Below, piece after piece: positions 14,339-21,847 of a stretch of 24,010 nucleotides of DNA. The DNA comes from a virus: IMG/VR virus record IMGVR_UViG_3300020162_001506, positions 1 through 24,010 of that record. One strand, given 5' to 3'. A program made the position numbers and the translations under genes. The notes below the pieces were generated by a model. That model made no database searches. It saw only the letters and a program-made list of their open reading frames with translations, and was not told the origin of the DNA. Every line of letters starts with the position of its first letter. Positions within the stretch are counted from its first letter, which is position 1.

Positions 14339-14723
14339 TTTTAATGTCCTCGTATTTGAAGTGTATTTTGTTTTTTGTTATAGTTAGTAGCGGATTAGTA
14401 ATTATTTTGTCTATATCAATATCTTTAAAATAAGATAAGTCTAAGTAATTAATATTGTAAAGTTTGTAAGAGCTGTAATCGCGTCTTCCGGCTAACTGTA
14501 TGTACTGTGATTTATAAATTATATCAGTTGTTCTATCTGCAAATAAGTCTGCAGGGTTTACTAAAAAACTATTACCAACTAAATTACTAATGGGTTTAAT
14601 TTTAGATAAGTAATTTTTTGGTATAGATTTTTTAGTAAAATGCAAACGAAGTTTTTCAACAATTAAGTTAGGATCGTTTTTAGTTTCAGACTCTAAAACT
14701 GAAAGGTTAAAGAAAAAAGTCAT
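14328..14723 (-). CDS. Uncharacterised phage protein upstream of ssb
   Basis: 131 residues, no family recognised. It is rich in Tyr, Asn, Lys and Ile. Notable blocks are NSFLVNPADLFADRTTDIIYKSQYIQLAGRRDYSSYK (51-87) and ITNPLLTITKNKIHFKYED (108-126), both looking like conserved folded segments. There is no membrane segment and no nuclease or nucleotide-binding motif. It is the first gene after a strong promoter (14743-14771) and overlaps the ssb start by 11 bp, so the two are co-expressed. A link to replication is inferred only from this pairing. No Shine-Dalgarno sequence is visible. Confidence 0.7.
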   Translation of the reverse strand: MTFFFNLSVLESETKNDPNLIVEKLRLHFTKKSIPKNYLSKIKPISNLVGNSFLVNPADLFADRTTDIIYKSQYIQLAGRRDYSSYKLYNINYLDLSYFKDIDIDKIITNPLLTITKNKIHFKYEDIKNGN

Positions 14724-14742
14724 ATTCTGTAACTTAATGATT

Positions 14743-14771
14743 ATTATAACAGATTAACAGCTGTATTGCAA
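14743..14771 (-). promoter_or_regulatory. Sigma-70-type promoter for the ssb unit
   Basis: Minus strand TTGCAA (14771-14766), 17-bp spacer, TATAAT (14748-14743), with AC before the -35. The spacer contains the palindrome ACAGCTGT and ends TTAATCTGT, close to the TTAATCGGT of the promoter at 23377-23405. The leader is about 12 bases. Confidence 0.78.
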
Positions 14772-14781
14772 GTTAATTTTT

Positions 14782-16071
14782 TTATATGGTAGTTATTTGC
14801 CAACCTTTACGCATATAAAGACCAAGCCTATCATTGTTTTGTTTTTTATCAGCATAACCAGCAAAGTTAATATCTATTACTAAGGGATTTAATTTTCCTG
14901 GAAAAATTCTTTGAATTCTACCTATGATTTGTTCTAATAAGCTATCATTAGACATAGGCACTGCTAAAATAACGCACGATAAGGCATTAATAGAAATGCC
15001 TTCTGAAAAGATTTGCCTTGATCCTGCAATGGCTTTCTTTTCTCCATTGAGGATTTGTTGTTTTGCTTGATCTCTGTCGCCTTCGGTTCCAGTAACCAAC
15101 AAACACGTTTCTCCAACATATTCTTTGACCTTTTGTAAAAATTCAACTCTATCTGCAATAATCAATACAGAGTGACCATTATCAATTTCTATATTTGCTA
15201 TACCAGCAACAAATTGTCGGTATTTATCGTTTTCACACAAATCATTGATTTTTTCTACCCAAGTTGCACCTGCCTTTAGTGTTATACCACTTTTAACTAT
15301 TCTGATTTTAGGAATAAGTGTATTAGCTTCCGGAGGTTTTAATACATGAGTACCAAAATAATCAGGAAATAATATGTGCTTACCGTCTTTACGAATCATT
15401 GTACCCGAAAGAGCAATTCTGTATCTAGCGTAAAAACTGTCTACTGTTGTGGAAAAAGTAGTGGCAGGACAGTGGTGTGCTTCATCCATTATAACTGTAC
15501 CAAATTCTTTTGATAAAGTTGCTAGATGTTTAACTACGGACTGTATGTTTCCTACTACTATTGCCCTGTCTTCAATGTCAAACTCACCGCCGCCAATTAC
15601 TCCAGCAGTCATACCAAATAAGATTTTTACTTCTTCTATCCACTGATCTCTTAGTGCAGCAGTGTGGGTAATAACTAAAGTACGCTGACCAAACTTATGT
15701 GCTAAGTGCAGGGCAGTAAATGTCTTGCCCCAGCCTGGCAGTGCATTAATGAAACAAGTATCATCTACTTTATCATAGATTAGTACTTGGTCGTCTCGTA
15801 GACTGTGTAGTGGCTCAGGAAAAGGAACAGTAACTAAACTCCGCTTATCTATAATTTCGAAATTTTCGGGAATCAAGTCCTGTCTGCCTTGTGGTATACT
15901 AACGATACCTTTGGGCAACATCTTGTAGTTTTTTATAGTTTCTATGGCAAAAAATTTCTTTGAGCCAGTGTCTTTTGCAATTTTATATGTTAGAGTTTTG
16001 ATAATCTTTTTTAGGTGGTCAGACCCAGGATCATCCATATAAATTCTGTTTGATATAATTGCTTTAGGCAT
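14782..16071 (-). CDS. Superfamily 2 DNA helicase (UvsW/RadD-like)
   Basis: 429 residues from ATG 16071. GGAG nine bases upstream supports it; an in-frame TTG five codons earlier would place GGAG inside the gene. Helicase motifs are: I, LPGWGKT (111-117); Ia, ITHTAALRDQW (134-144); II, DEAHH (196-200); III, LSGT (221-224); V, SEGISI (356-361); VI, QIIGRIQR (381-388). A ~90-residue N-terminal part precedes the RecA-like core, as in UvsW. Likely roles are branch migration or R-loop/fork remodelling. The start codon overlaps the preceding stop by one base (TAATG). Confidence 0.9.
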   Translation of the reverse strand: MPKAIISNRIYMDDPGSDHLKKIIKTLTYKIAKDTGSKKFFAIETIKNYKMLPKGIVSIPQGRQDLIPENFEIIDKRSLVTVPFPEPLHSLRDDQVLIYDKVDDTCFINALPGWGKTFTALHLAHKFGQRTLVITHTAALRDQWIEEVKILFGMTAGVIGGGEFDIEDRAIVVGNIQSVVKHLATLSKEFGTVIMDEAHHCPATTFSTTVDSFYARYRIALSGTMIRKDGKHILFPDYFGTHVLKPPEANTLIPKIRIVKSGITLKAGATWVEKINDLCENDKYRQFVAGIANIEIDNGHSVLIIADRVEFLQKVKEYVGETCLLVTGTEGDRDQAKQQILNGEKKAIAGSRQIFSEGISINALSCVILAVPMSNDSLLEQIIGRIQRIFPGKLNPLVIDINFAGYADKKQNNDRLGLYMRKGWQITTI

Positions 16072-16637
16072 TATACTAGTCTCCAACTATCGTTTGTAGC
16101 AGTTTCGCTAAGACCGTATAATAAGTGCATTTTATTTATTAGTAAAAATACTGCATACTCTTGAAAGCTTTCGGGTCGGTGTAAGCATTTAAATCTTTGA
16201 GATAGACCTTCTACTTCTAGTACACACCCTATGCCATCTGCGGGTAAAACTTGACGAATCTTTTTTGCGGTGAGTTTGGCGCGCGTATATTTTTTCCACT
16301 GAAATACTTTGCCACTATTATCTATAAACCAAGTAGTAGCTTTTGCAAGTTTTATTAAATCAGCTAAAAAATATATTGCGGTTGATATTTTATGTAATTT
16401 TATTTTTGGGTCTTTTTGTAGTGCAAGCCTGCGTAAACCCAGTGTTTTTTGTGGTAGATTTTTATCGTCTATGATTTTAATCGTAAGACTACTAATATTA
16501 GTCTCATCTACATATTCAGTATGAAAGAAAACCAACCCATCATATTGGGTTGGTTCTTTATCACTTAATTTATAAACGGGCCAGGTTATCTCCTGTAACG
16601 CCGTAAACTTCGTCAAAGTGTCCAAAGCTATAGTCAT
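16071..16637 (-). CDS. Uncharacterised phage protein overlapping the polymerase 3' end
   Basis: 188 residues from ATG 16637; a TTG at 16643 and inner TTG codons are alternatives, so the start is uncertain. It overlaps the polymerase gene by 68 bp. Blocks that look conserved are QYDGLVFFHTEYVDE (33-47), IIDDKNLPQKTLGLRRLAL (about 56-74) and CVLEVEGLSQRFKCLHRPESF (about 140-160). The last third, with HRPESFQEYAVFLLINKMHLLYGLSE, is helical. No enzyme motif is seen. A terminator-like hairpin lies inside the 5' part of the reading frame. Position between polymerase and helicase suggests a replication accessory role, which is inference. Confidence 0.65.
   Translation of the reverse strand: MTIALDTLTKFTALQEITWPVYKLSDKEPTQYDGLVFFHTEYVDETNISSLTIKIIDDKNLPQKTLGLRRLALQKDPKIKLHKISTAIYFLADLIKLAKATTWFIDNSGKVFQWKKYTRAKLTAKKIRQVLPADGIGCVLEVEGLSQRFKCLHRPESFQEYAVFLLINKMHLLYGLSETATNDSWRLV
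16526..16559 (-). terminator. Terminator-like hairpin just after the polymerase stop, inside the next ORF
   Basis: A perfect 10-bp stem (AACCAACCCA at 16555-16546 reading leftward, pairing with 16539-16530) has a 6-base loop and is followed leftward by TTCTTTC. The first base of the stem is 14 bases beyond the polymerase stop codon. The same bases encode EPTQYDGLVFF of the downstream protein, so this would be an intragenic attenuator or a chance palindrome. Confidence 0.5.
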
Positions 16638-18849
16638 CTCCAATGTCTTGATCTACACCAATAGGTGTATTAGGAATCTCGCAACCCCATTGATGTTGTG
16701 TGTTACGCTTTAAGATTTCGCAGTATTCTTCAACTTGATCTTCTCGTACAAGAGATACGATTGAATCGTGTACAAGCATAAAGATTTTTGCGTCTAGCCC
16801 TTTGGCTTTAACTTCATTAGCAGTAGCCATAGCACCAAGCAAATTAACATCACTAGCAAGAGACTGTACTTCAGCATTAATTCCACTACGAACTTCATGA
16901 GCTGCAATTCCCTTATCGCTACTGAACACGTTTGGAAGTCTGCGTTTGCGTCCAAAGAATGAGTATGTGTATCCATTTGTTTCAATAAATGTTTTACGCT
17001 CATCTAACCACTTTTTCAATTTACTAAACTTACTAAAGTAGGCTTTAATATCTTCACGAGCTTGTTCAACTGGATATGGTTGGCCAGTAGCTTTTGATAC
17101 AGTCTGAGACACTTTATTAGCACCCGAACCATACAAAATACCAAAAGAAATAGCTTTAGCACTCTGACGCATACTACCGTATAGCTTTTTAACATCTTCA
17201 ACTGCACAGGGTAAGCTAAACACCATTTTTGCAATTGTAGAGTGAAAATCGCCGCCACTAGAAAAAACTTGTTGTAAGTTTTTATCTCCTGATAGCACCG
17301 CAGCATAGTACATTTCTGCTGTGGTCAAGTCTTGCGAAACAATTTTATAACCTTCAATAGCTTTGATACAACCTTTGATAATAGGATTGTCCCTAGGTAT
17401 TTGCTGAGCATTAAACTTACCAGAACTACTGAGGCGACCGCTAGTGGTAAAGATAAGATTAAAATTTGTACGAATTCTACCGTCTCTATCAATTTCTGGT
17501 AAAATCTTGGAAATGTAGGTATTTTGAATTTTGCCAAGTTGTCTTACCTTTAAAATTGCAGCTGGCAATGGGTGTTCTTCGGATAACTGCTCTAGGACTT
17601 CGGCATCGGTTGAGATTGCTCCTGTTGCTGTCTTTTTTCCAGTTGGTTGTAAACCCAAATAATCGAACAAGACGACACGCAACTGCAAAACACTATTAGG
17701 ATTAAAAATCTTACCAGTATCTTTTTCAAATCGCTTAACTTCGTCAAACCCATAAACAACTTCCTTTGCTTGTGCAATCTGCTCGTCTAAGTAGACATTA
17801 GCAGCAGCCATTCGGTCTTTGCTAACAGGAATACCGACTTCTTCCATGTCCATTAGAAACAGGGTACCTGGAATTAAGATTTCTTTATAGACTTTTAGTA
17901 GATTGCCGTTCTTTTGAACAATAGGCCAAAATTTCTGGAATAAATCAAAAGTTACGGCAGTGTCAATAGAAGCATAACGGCTAATAACACTAAAAGGTAT
18001 GAGATCATACGTAAAATCATCTTGCAGGATACCATTTTGTGCACAATACGCTTTCTTAAAATCGTCTAGTTCGGCATCATAGTCACCGTAATCAGTGTAC
18101 TTAAGTGCCAGTTGTTTTAGTCCATGACTATCAGTTTCGTCCAATACATAATGCATAACCATAGTGTCATGTACACGAGTACGGTTAAAATCTAATCCAA
18201 GGTGATATTTAATCATCTTGTAGTCAAATTTCATGTTATGAAATATAGTAGAAAAATTACTTATAATTTCTTGCAGTAAGTCCAAACATTCGTCATCTAA
18301 GCAGTCTGTTAGAATGTATCTGCCATGCTTAGATTTATAACTCATGGAAATACCAAGCACATATCCGTCTCTTGGATAAAGTGCTGTTGTTTCCGTATCC
18401 CAGGCAACATAGCCCTCGGCATTGGCTAAGACTTCTCTAAAGAATTCTTTTGCTTCTTCAGTATCGTCAATGCCTTTAAAATCACCAGTTACTGATGGTT
18501 GTAAAGCACCTTTTACGTATTTGTGAATTCTGTCTACGGCACGATCAAAATCAGGCCTACCTTCTGGCTTAAAAGACAACATTGCTGGATTTGAAATAGC
18601 AATAAATTTGTCACTAACTAACTGACCCGCCATGTTAGTTACTGAGGTAATCTTGGCGTATTCTTTAGCAGCTTCTGCACCCACTAAAATAACATAAGTA
18701 TAGGGTTCTAGGTCTACTACCAAATCAACGTCTTTTTTCAGTAATTTGGTAATTGGCTTAGAACTCATGTGATAGTGGTCGTATTCAAATTCAAAATAAT
18801 CTGAATAACGTGTACGATTCGGGGCTTTGTCAATAATTGCAATTTTCAT
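16570..18849 (-). CDS. Family A DNA polymerase with 3'-5' proofreading domain
   Basis: 759 residues from the ATG at 18849, chosen because GGAA lies seven bases upstream; an ATG four codons earlier would be almost leaderless relative to the promoter. Exonuclease motifs: AWDTETT (Asp151, Glu153), FHNMKFDY (Asp209) and YASID (Tyr292, Asp296). Polymerase motif A is QDLTTAEMYYA (Asp507, Glu512), motif B is RQSAKAISFGILYG (561-574) and motif C is LVHDS (His694, Asp695). The site equivalent to E. coli Phe762 is Phe569. There is no 5' nuclease domain; that role falls to the exonuclease at 8948-9793. It should be the replicative polymerase, acting with the helicase and primase upstream. Confidence 0.96.
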   Translation of the reverse strand: MKIAIIDKAPNRTRYSDYFEFEYDHYHMSSKPITKLLKKDVDLVVDLEPYTYVILVGAEAAKEYAKITSVTNMAGQLVSDKFIAISNPAMLSFKPEGRPDFDRAVDRIHKYVKGALQPSVTGDFKGIDDTEEAKEFFREVLANAEGYVAWDTETTALYPRDGYVLGISMSYKSKHGRYILTDCLDDECLDLLQEIISNFSTIFHNMKFDYKMIKYHLGLDFNRTRVHDTMVMHYVLDETDSHGLKQLALKYTDYGDYDAELDDFKKAYCAQNGILQDDFTYDLIPFSVISRYASIDTAVTFDLFQKFWPIVQKNGNLLKVYKEILIPGTLFLMDMEEVGIPVSKDRMAAANVYLDEQIAQAKEVVYGFDEVKRFEKDTGKIFNPNSVLQLRVVLFDYLGLQPTGKKTATGAISTDAEVLEQLSEEHPLPAAILKVRQLGKIQNTYISKILPEIDRDGRIRTNFNLIFTTSGRLSSSGKFNAQQIPRDNPIIKGCIKAIEGYKIVSQDLTTAEMYYAAVLSGDKNLQQVFSSGGDFHSTIAKMVFSLPCAVEDVKKLYGSMRQSAKAISFGILYGSGANKVSQTVSKATGQPYPVEQAREDIKAYFSKFSKLKKWLDERKTFIETNGYTYSFFGRKRRLPNVFSSDKGIAAHEVRSGINAEVQSLASDVNLLGAMATANEVKAKGLDAKIFMLVHDSIVSLVREDQVEEYCEILKRNTQHQWGCEIPNTPIGVDQDIGDDYSFGHFDEVYGVTGDNLARL

Positions 18850-18869
18850 AGTTGTTTCCATAATACTTT

Positions 18870-18898
18870 ATTATAGCGTATTTAGCTAATATTTTCAA
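18870..18898 (-). promoter_or_regulatory. Sigma-70-type promoter for the polymerase unit
   Basis: Minus strand TTGAAA (18898-18893), 17-bp spacer, TATAAT (18875-18870), with AC before the -35. It begins just after the stop of the 50-residue membrane protein gene. The leader to ATG 18849 is about 13 bases and contains GGAA. Confidence 0.8.
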
Positions 18899-18904
18899 GT
18901 TGAT

Positions 18905-19057
18905 TTATATTAGGTACTTTACTACTAGCTGTTCTACAACTAGGTAAAATGACCAAGGGGGGATAACTACAGCAAATAGTGTTGACCAAAAGCCTTTAGC
19001 TAACACTATTCCTGCAATCCACCAAATTATAAAAACCAGTTCAGTTAATGATTTCAT
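18905..19057 (-). CDS. Small membrane protein, 50 residues
   Basis: The ORF runs from ATG (19057-19055) to TAA (18907-18905), overlapping the primase stop as ATGA. The sequence opens MKSLTELVFIIWWIAGIVLAKGFW and continues with a second hydrophobic stretch around IPPWSFYLVV, so one or two membrane segments are likely. Short proteins with this IIWW-x-AGIVLAKGFW pattern are familiar in phage replication regions, but no function is known to me. The tight overlap with primase and the recognisable pattern make it a real gene. Confidence 0.8.
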   Translation of the reverse strand: MKSLTELVFIIWWIAGIVLAKGFWSTLFAVVIPPWSFYLVVEQLVVKYLI

Positions 19058-19908
19058 TTTGCGATATACTCAGCAGTTGAGTCTACATCTTCTTGCGACA
19101 ATTCACCTGGATCTACATTGTCTGGTAAGGTTATTAGCTCTACAATAAATCCAGAGTCCTCAATTAGGGGTTTAAGATTGTGTGCCGCTTTTTGACCAGC
19201 ATCATCGCCATCAAACATTAGGTATATGTGAGTAATACCTTGTGCTTTGAACGGTAGTAGCTTTTGTTTTGTGTTATTTTGAAGGGTATTTGTACCAAAA
19301 GCGCACACAACATTGTGTAAGCCTTTGTCGTACAAATTTAGCATATCAAAGATACCTTCAACAATTACCATAGACTTGTAGCCTGTTGGTAAATGGCTAG
19401 GAAACACCGGTAACTGAACTCCGCTAGGGTAGTTTAAATAGCGTGGATTACCATTTGATAGGGTGTGTCTACCAACAAAAACCACAGTCTTTCCAGTTAT
19501 GTCCTTGACAGGAAATATAATTCTGTCCTGTAGTTTTTCTACTTGATTGGTATAAAATGCCCCAAAATACTTTAAGGTTTGTGGACTAATTCCGCGAAAC
19601 TGTTTTGTATAAGGAGTGTATCCTGCCGGTAACTCTAAGTCTAGGCCAAAGTTTTTTAACTCTGCCAGTTTTTCTTTTAGCGCTAATATTTTAAGTGGAA
19701 CCGGATTAGTAAATATTCCATAATATTTAAAAATGTTGGTTTTAAACCCACAGCTAAAGCAGTGAGCAATTCCACTTACTCTGTCAACCCTAAAGCTGGG
19801 ATTTGAATCTTCATGCTCAGGGTTTAAGCATTTGATTAAGTAGTCGCGACCCGACACCATAAATGCCAAGTTATTTTTATTTAATATGTCCAGTACTGGG
19901 TCGCTCAT
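19054..19908 (-). CDS. DnaG-type DNA primase (zinc ribbon plus TOPRIM)
   Basis: 284 residues. A zinc-binding domain has Cys27 and His32 (CLNPEHED) with Cys50 and Cys53 (HCFSCGF), followed by PSFRV as in DnaG. A RNA-polymerase-like region includes RIIFPVKD and VVFVGR (about 128-147). The TOPRIM motifs are VIVEGIFDML and LMFDGDDAGQ, then DPGEL. It synthesises RNA primers for the polymerase on DNA unwound by the DnaB-type helicase two genes upstream. At 284 residues it lacks a helicase-binding C-terminal domain of DnaG. The start overlaps the 71-residue gene as ATGA. Confidence 0.94.
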   Translation of the reverse strand: MSDPVLDILNKNNLAFMVSGRDYLIKCLNPEHEDSNPSFRVDRVSGIAHCFSCGFKTNIFKYYGIFTNPVPLKILALKEKLAELKNFGLDLELPAGYTPYTKQFRGISPQTLKYFGAFYTNQVEKLQDRIIFPVKDITGKTVVFVGRHTLSNGNPRYLNYPSGVQLPVFPSHLPTGYKSMVIVEGIFDMLNLYDKGLHNVVCAFGTNTLQNNTKQKLLPFKAQGITHIYLMFDGDDAGQKAAHNLKPLIEDSGFIVELITLPDNVDPGELSQEDVDSTAEYIAK

Positions 19909-20120
19909 TTTACTACTTTACTTAGTTGCCAGCTATGCACAGCTGCTATGATGCCGTCGTCATAGCGCACTGTTACATCTGGCCAATATTTTTCTGCGTC
20001 ATGATTGTAAGTATCTACTACAGCTTGTTTGCGTGTAGTACTTACATAAACTAAATCCCCAGGCACATACTGGCCTGTGCGACCACTAAGCGTTCCAGGG
20101 TAAATCCGATTGTGTGTCAT
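19905..20120 (-). CDS. Small beta-rich phage protein between helicase and primase
   Basis: 71 residues. TGQYVPGDLVYVSTTRKQAVVDTY and the later VTVRYDDGIIAAVHSWQLSKVV have the alternation and turns of an SH3-like small barrel, but no family is recognised. It overlaps the helicase gene end by 35 bp and the primase start by 4 bp (ATGA), so it is translated within the helicase-primase unit. A replisome adaptor role is conceivable but unsupported beyond position. The ribosome-binding site is weak. Confidence 0.68.
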   Translation of the reverse strand: MTHNRIYPGTLSGRTGQYVPGDLVYVSTTRKQAVVDTYNHDAEKYWPDVTVRYDDGIIAAVHSWQLSKVVK

Positions 20121-21474
20121 CTTGTTTTACCTGTTCTTTTGGTTTCTTACCAGCTTTCTTAATAACTTCCTTATCGGCAGGCCTGTCCACAGACTGTGGG
20201 CTAATGCGTAAGGTATCCCAATCGATCGGGCACGTAAATGCCATTTCCTTGCCGCCACGAATTTTTGTGGTTTCGAAACTGATCGCGTTTGTTTCTTTAT
20301 CGTGTGCTTCCATCGTAAGAGCAATGTCCGCCGCATCCAATATACCTTTTGCGAAGCGTGCTTCGCCTGTTGCATCGATCTGGTATGGCGAGACCAAAAC
20401 AATTTCATATTTTCGTGCAAGATTTTTAAGTTTCTTTGATACTTCAATTTGTGGTTTCCAATCGTACTGATCGCTACCTTCTAGCACAATTTGATTTAAG
20501 TAGTCAACAACTACTACTTTTAGTTTATCACCAAATCTAGCTTTGGCTTTGCCAATGTGCAGATCAATACTGCTTAGGGTCAAGTCGCGATCATCTACAA
20601 TAATCATTTGATTATTTTCTTTTAGTTGATGTTGTCTTACTAATTGCTCTTCAAATTTAAATCTGTCTCTGTGACGCATAAAGTCTAAAATTGCTTGCTC
20701 AGAGTCTTTAAACATACCTGCTCTAGCTTTTACAACTTTAAGTACTTCTTCATCTGTTAGCTTGTGTTGTTTGAGATTCTGGAGATTAACATTAGCTAAA
20801 ATTGCTAGGTTACGTTCCATTGTCTCCATTGCTGTCATCTCAATAGAGAAATAAATACTGCTGTTACCAGACTCATATTGATTAACAAAGATATTGCTAC
20901 TAGTAATAGATTTACCGGAGCCTCGTTTACCCCCAACGAGTATGAGTTCCTGACGAGCAACGCCACCAAGAACAGCGTCAAAAGTATTATTAAGGCCAAG
21001 ATATACACGTTCTTTCTCCAAATCTTCTGGATGGCGAAACATCATTATGTCCGCCATTGTAAAAACTTTCTCACTAGTATGAGTCTTTTCTTCTATTGTT
21101 AGGGCTATATTTGCTAAGTTATCTTTTATTTCTGCGGAATCGTAAAGCGGTAGTTTGTCTACAAATTTATCTAATAATTTTACTGTTTCATTTTGTGTAT
21201 ACTGATCAATTAGCGCATCTAGCGCTACTTCAGCTGAAACGTCAGGAACCTCAGTTAAACGGAGAGTTGCTAACGTCTTAGACGCCGGACCCTCCCTTAA
21301 GGTTAATTCTAGGTCATCAAATGACGGTATAGCGCTGTACTTATCATAGTACTTATTAATTACGCTATACAAGGAAGAGTACGCAGCGTCCAAAAATACT
21401 AACTTAAGTTTAGACCATATGTCTAAATTTCTTTCAGTTAATAATTTATTTAAGACTACTGCTGATGTATCCAA
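20086..21474 (-). CDS. Replicative DnaB-type DNA helicase
   Basis: 462 residues starting at TTG 21474, for which AGGA five bases upstream gives good support; the next in-frame ATG would remove 139 residues. A helical N-terminal domain (about 1-130) precedes the RecA-like core: Walker A GGKRGSGKS (181-189), the motif YFSIEMTAMETMER (208-221), Walker B VVVDYLNQ (321-328), then KKLKNLARKYEIVLVSPYQ (347-365) and TKIRGGKE (403-410). It should form a hexamer that unwinds the fork 5'-3'. The C-terminus ends in an acidic tail finishing SDLPWNA. Base composition near 20170-20280 is richer in GC than the surroundings. Confidence 0.94.
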   Translation of the reverse strand: MDTSAVVLNKLLTERNLDIWSKLKLVFLDAAYSSLYSVINKYYDKYSAIPSFDDLELTLREGPASKTLATLRLTEVPDVSAEVALDALIDQYTQNETVKLLDKFVDKLPLYDSAEIKDNLANIALTIEEKTHTSEKVFTMADIMMFRHPEDLEKERVYLGLNNTFDAVLGGVARQELILVGGKRGSGKSITSSNIFVNQYESGNSSIYFSIEMTAMETMERNLAILANVNLQNLKQHKLTDEEVLKVVKARAGMFKDSEQAILDFMRHRDRFKFEEQLVRQHQLKENNQMIIVDDRDLTLSSIDLHIGKAKARFGDKLKVVVVDYLNQIVLEGSDQYDWKPQIEVSKKLKNLARKYEIVLVSPYQIDATGEARFAKGILDAADIALTMEAHDKETNAISFETTKIRGGKEMAFTCPIDWDTLRISPQSVDRPADKEVIKKAGKKPKEQVKQDDTQSDLPWNA

Positions 21475-21483
21475 GGTTATCCT
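21475..21483 (-). promoter_or_regulatory. Ribosome-binding site supporting the helicase TTG start
   Basis: Minus strand AGGA (21483-21480), then five bases, then TTG 21474. It overlaps the stop codon of the upstream 99-residue gene, so the two are probably coupled. Confidence 0.6.
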
Positions 21484-21776
21484 ACTTTCGATTCGTTATC
21501 TATAATAACTTGGTCAATAATCTCGCTAACTTTATAGGTTACGGACTCTCTTAGCTTTTTTAAGTCTTGTTGATAGGTTGCACCGCTATCGTATAATAAA
21601 CTTAATTGTTCGTGGGTTATAAGCTGTTGTAACCCAAAATATATGTGGTCATATGCTAAAGTAGATTCAGGCGTAATTTCTACTTGTATAGCTTTACCAT
21701 AATTGTGCATCGCCTGCTTAACGACTTCCTCTACTGTAAATGAGTCGTTGTCGTGGTATGTTAATGTTACTTTCAT
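21477..21776 (-). CDS. Uncharacterised phage protein upstream of the DnaB-type helicase
   Basis: 99 residues, not recognised. MKVTLTYHDNDSFTVEEVV is followed by a predicted mixed alpha/beta part with AYDHIYFGLQQLITHEQLSLLYDSG (41-65), and then a helical end. It is acidic, with no membrane segment. It is the first gene after the terminator at 21800-21829, and it abuts the helicase start. GAG eight bases before the ATG is a weak ribosome-binding site. I see no promoter between the terminator and this gene, so expression probably depends on read-through. Confidence 0.68.
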   Translation of the reverse strand: MKVTLTYHDNDSFTVEEVVKQAMHNYGKAIQVEITPESTLAYDHIYFGLQQLITHEQLSLLYDSGATYQQDLKKLRESVTYKVSEIIDQVIIDNESKVG

Positions 21777-21793
21777 GTTACAACTCTACAAAG

Positions 21794-21829
21794 TAAAAAA
21801 GCTCGGAAGCTTTTATGAACTTCCGAGCT
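21794..21829 (-). terminator. Strong rho-independent terminator after the helix-turn-helix gene
   Basis: A perfect 10-bp stem (AGCTCGGAAG/CTTCCGAGCT, 21800-21809 with 21820-21829) has a 10-base loop. Reading leftward it is followed by TTTTT (21799-21795). It begins 18 bases beyond the stop of the 249-residue gene. Confidence 0.92.
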
Positions 21830-21847
21830 AATAGGTTATACTGCGTA

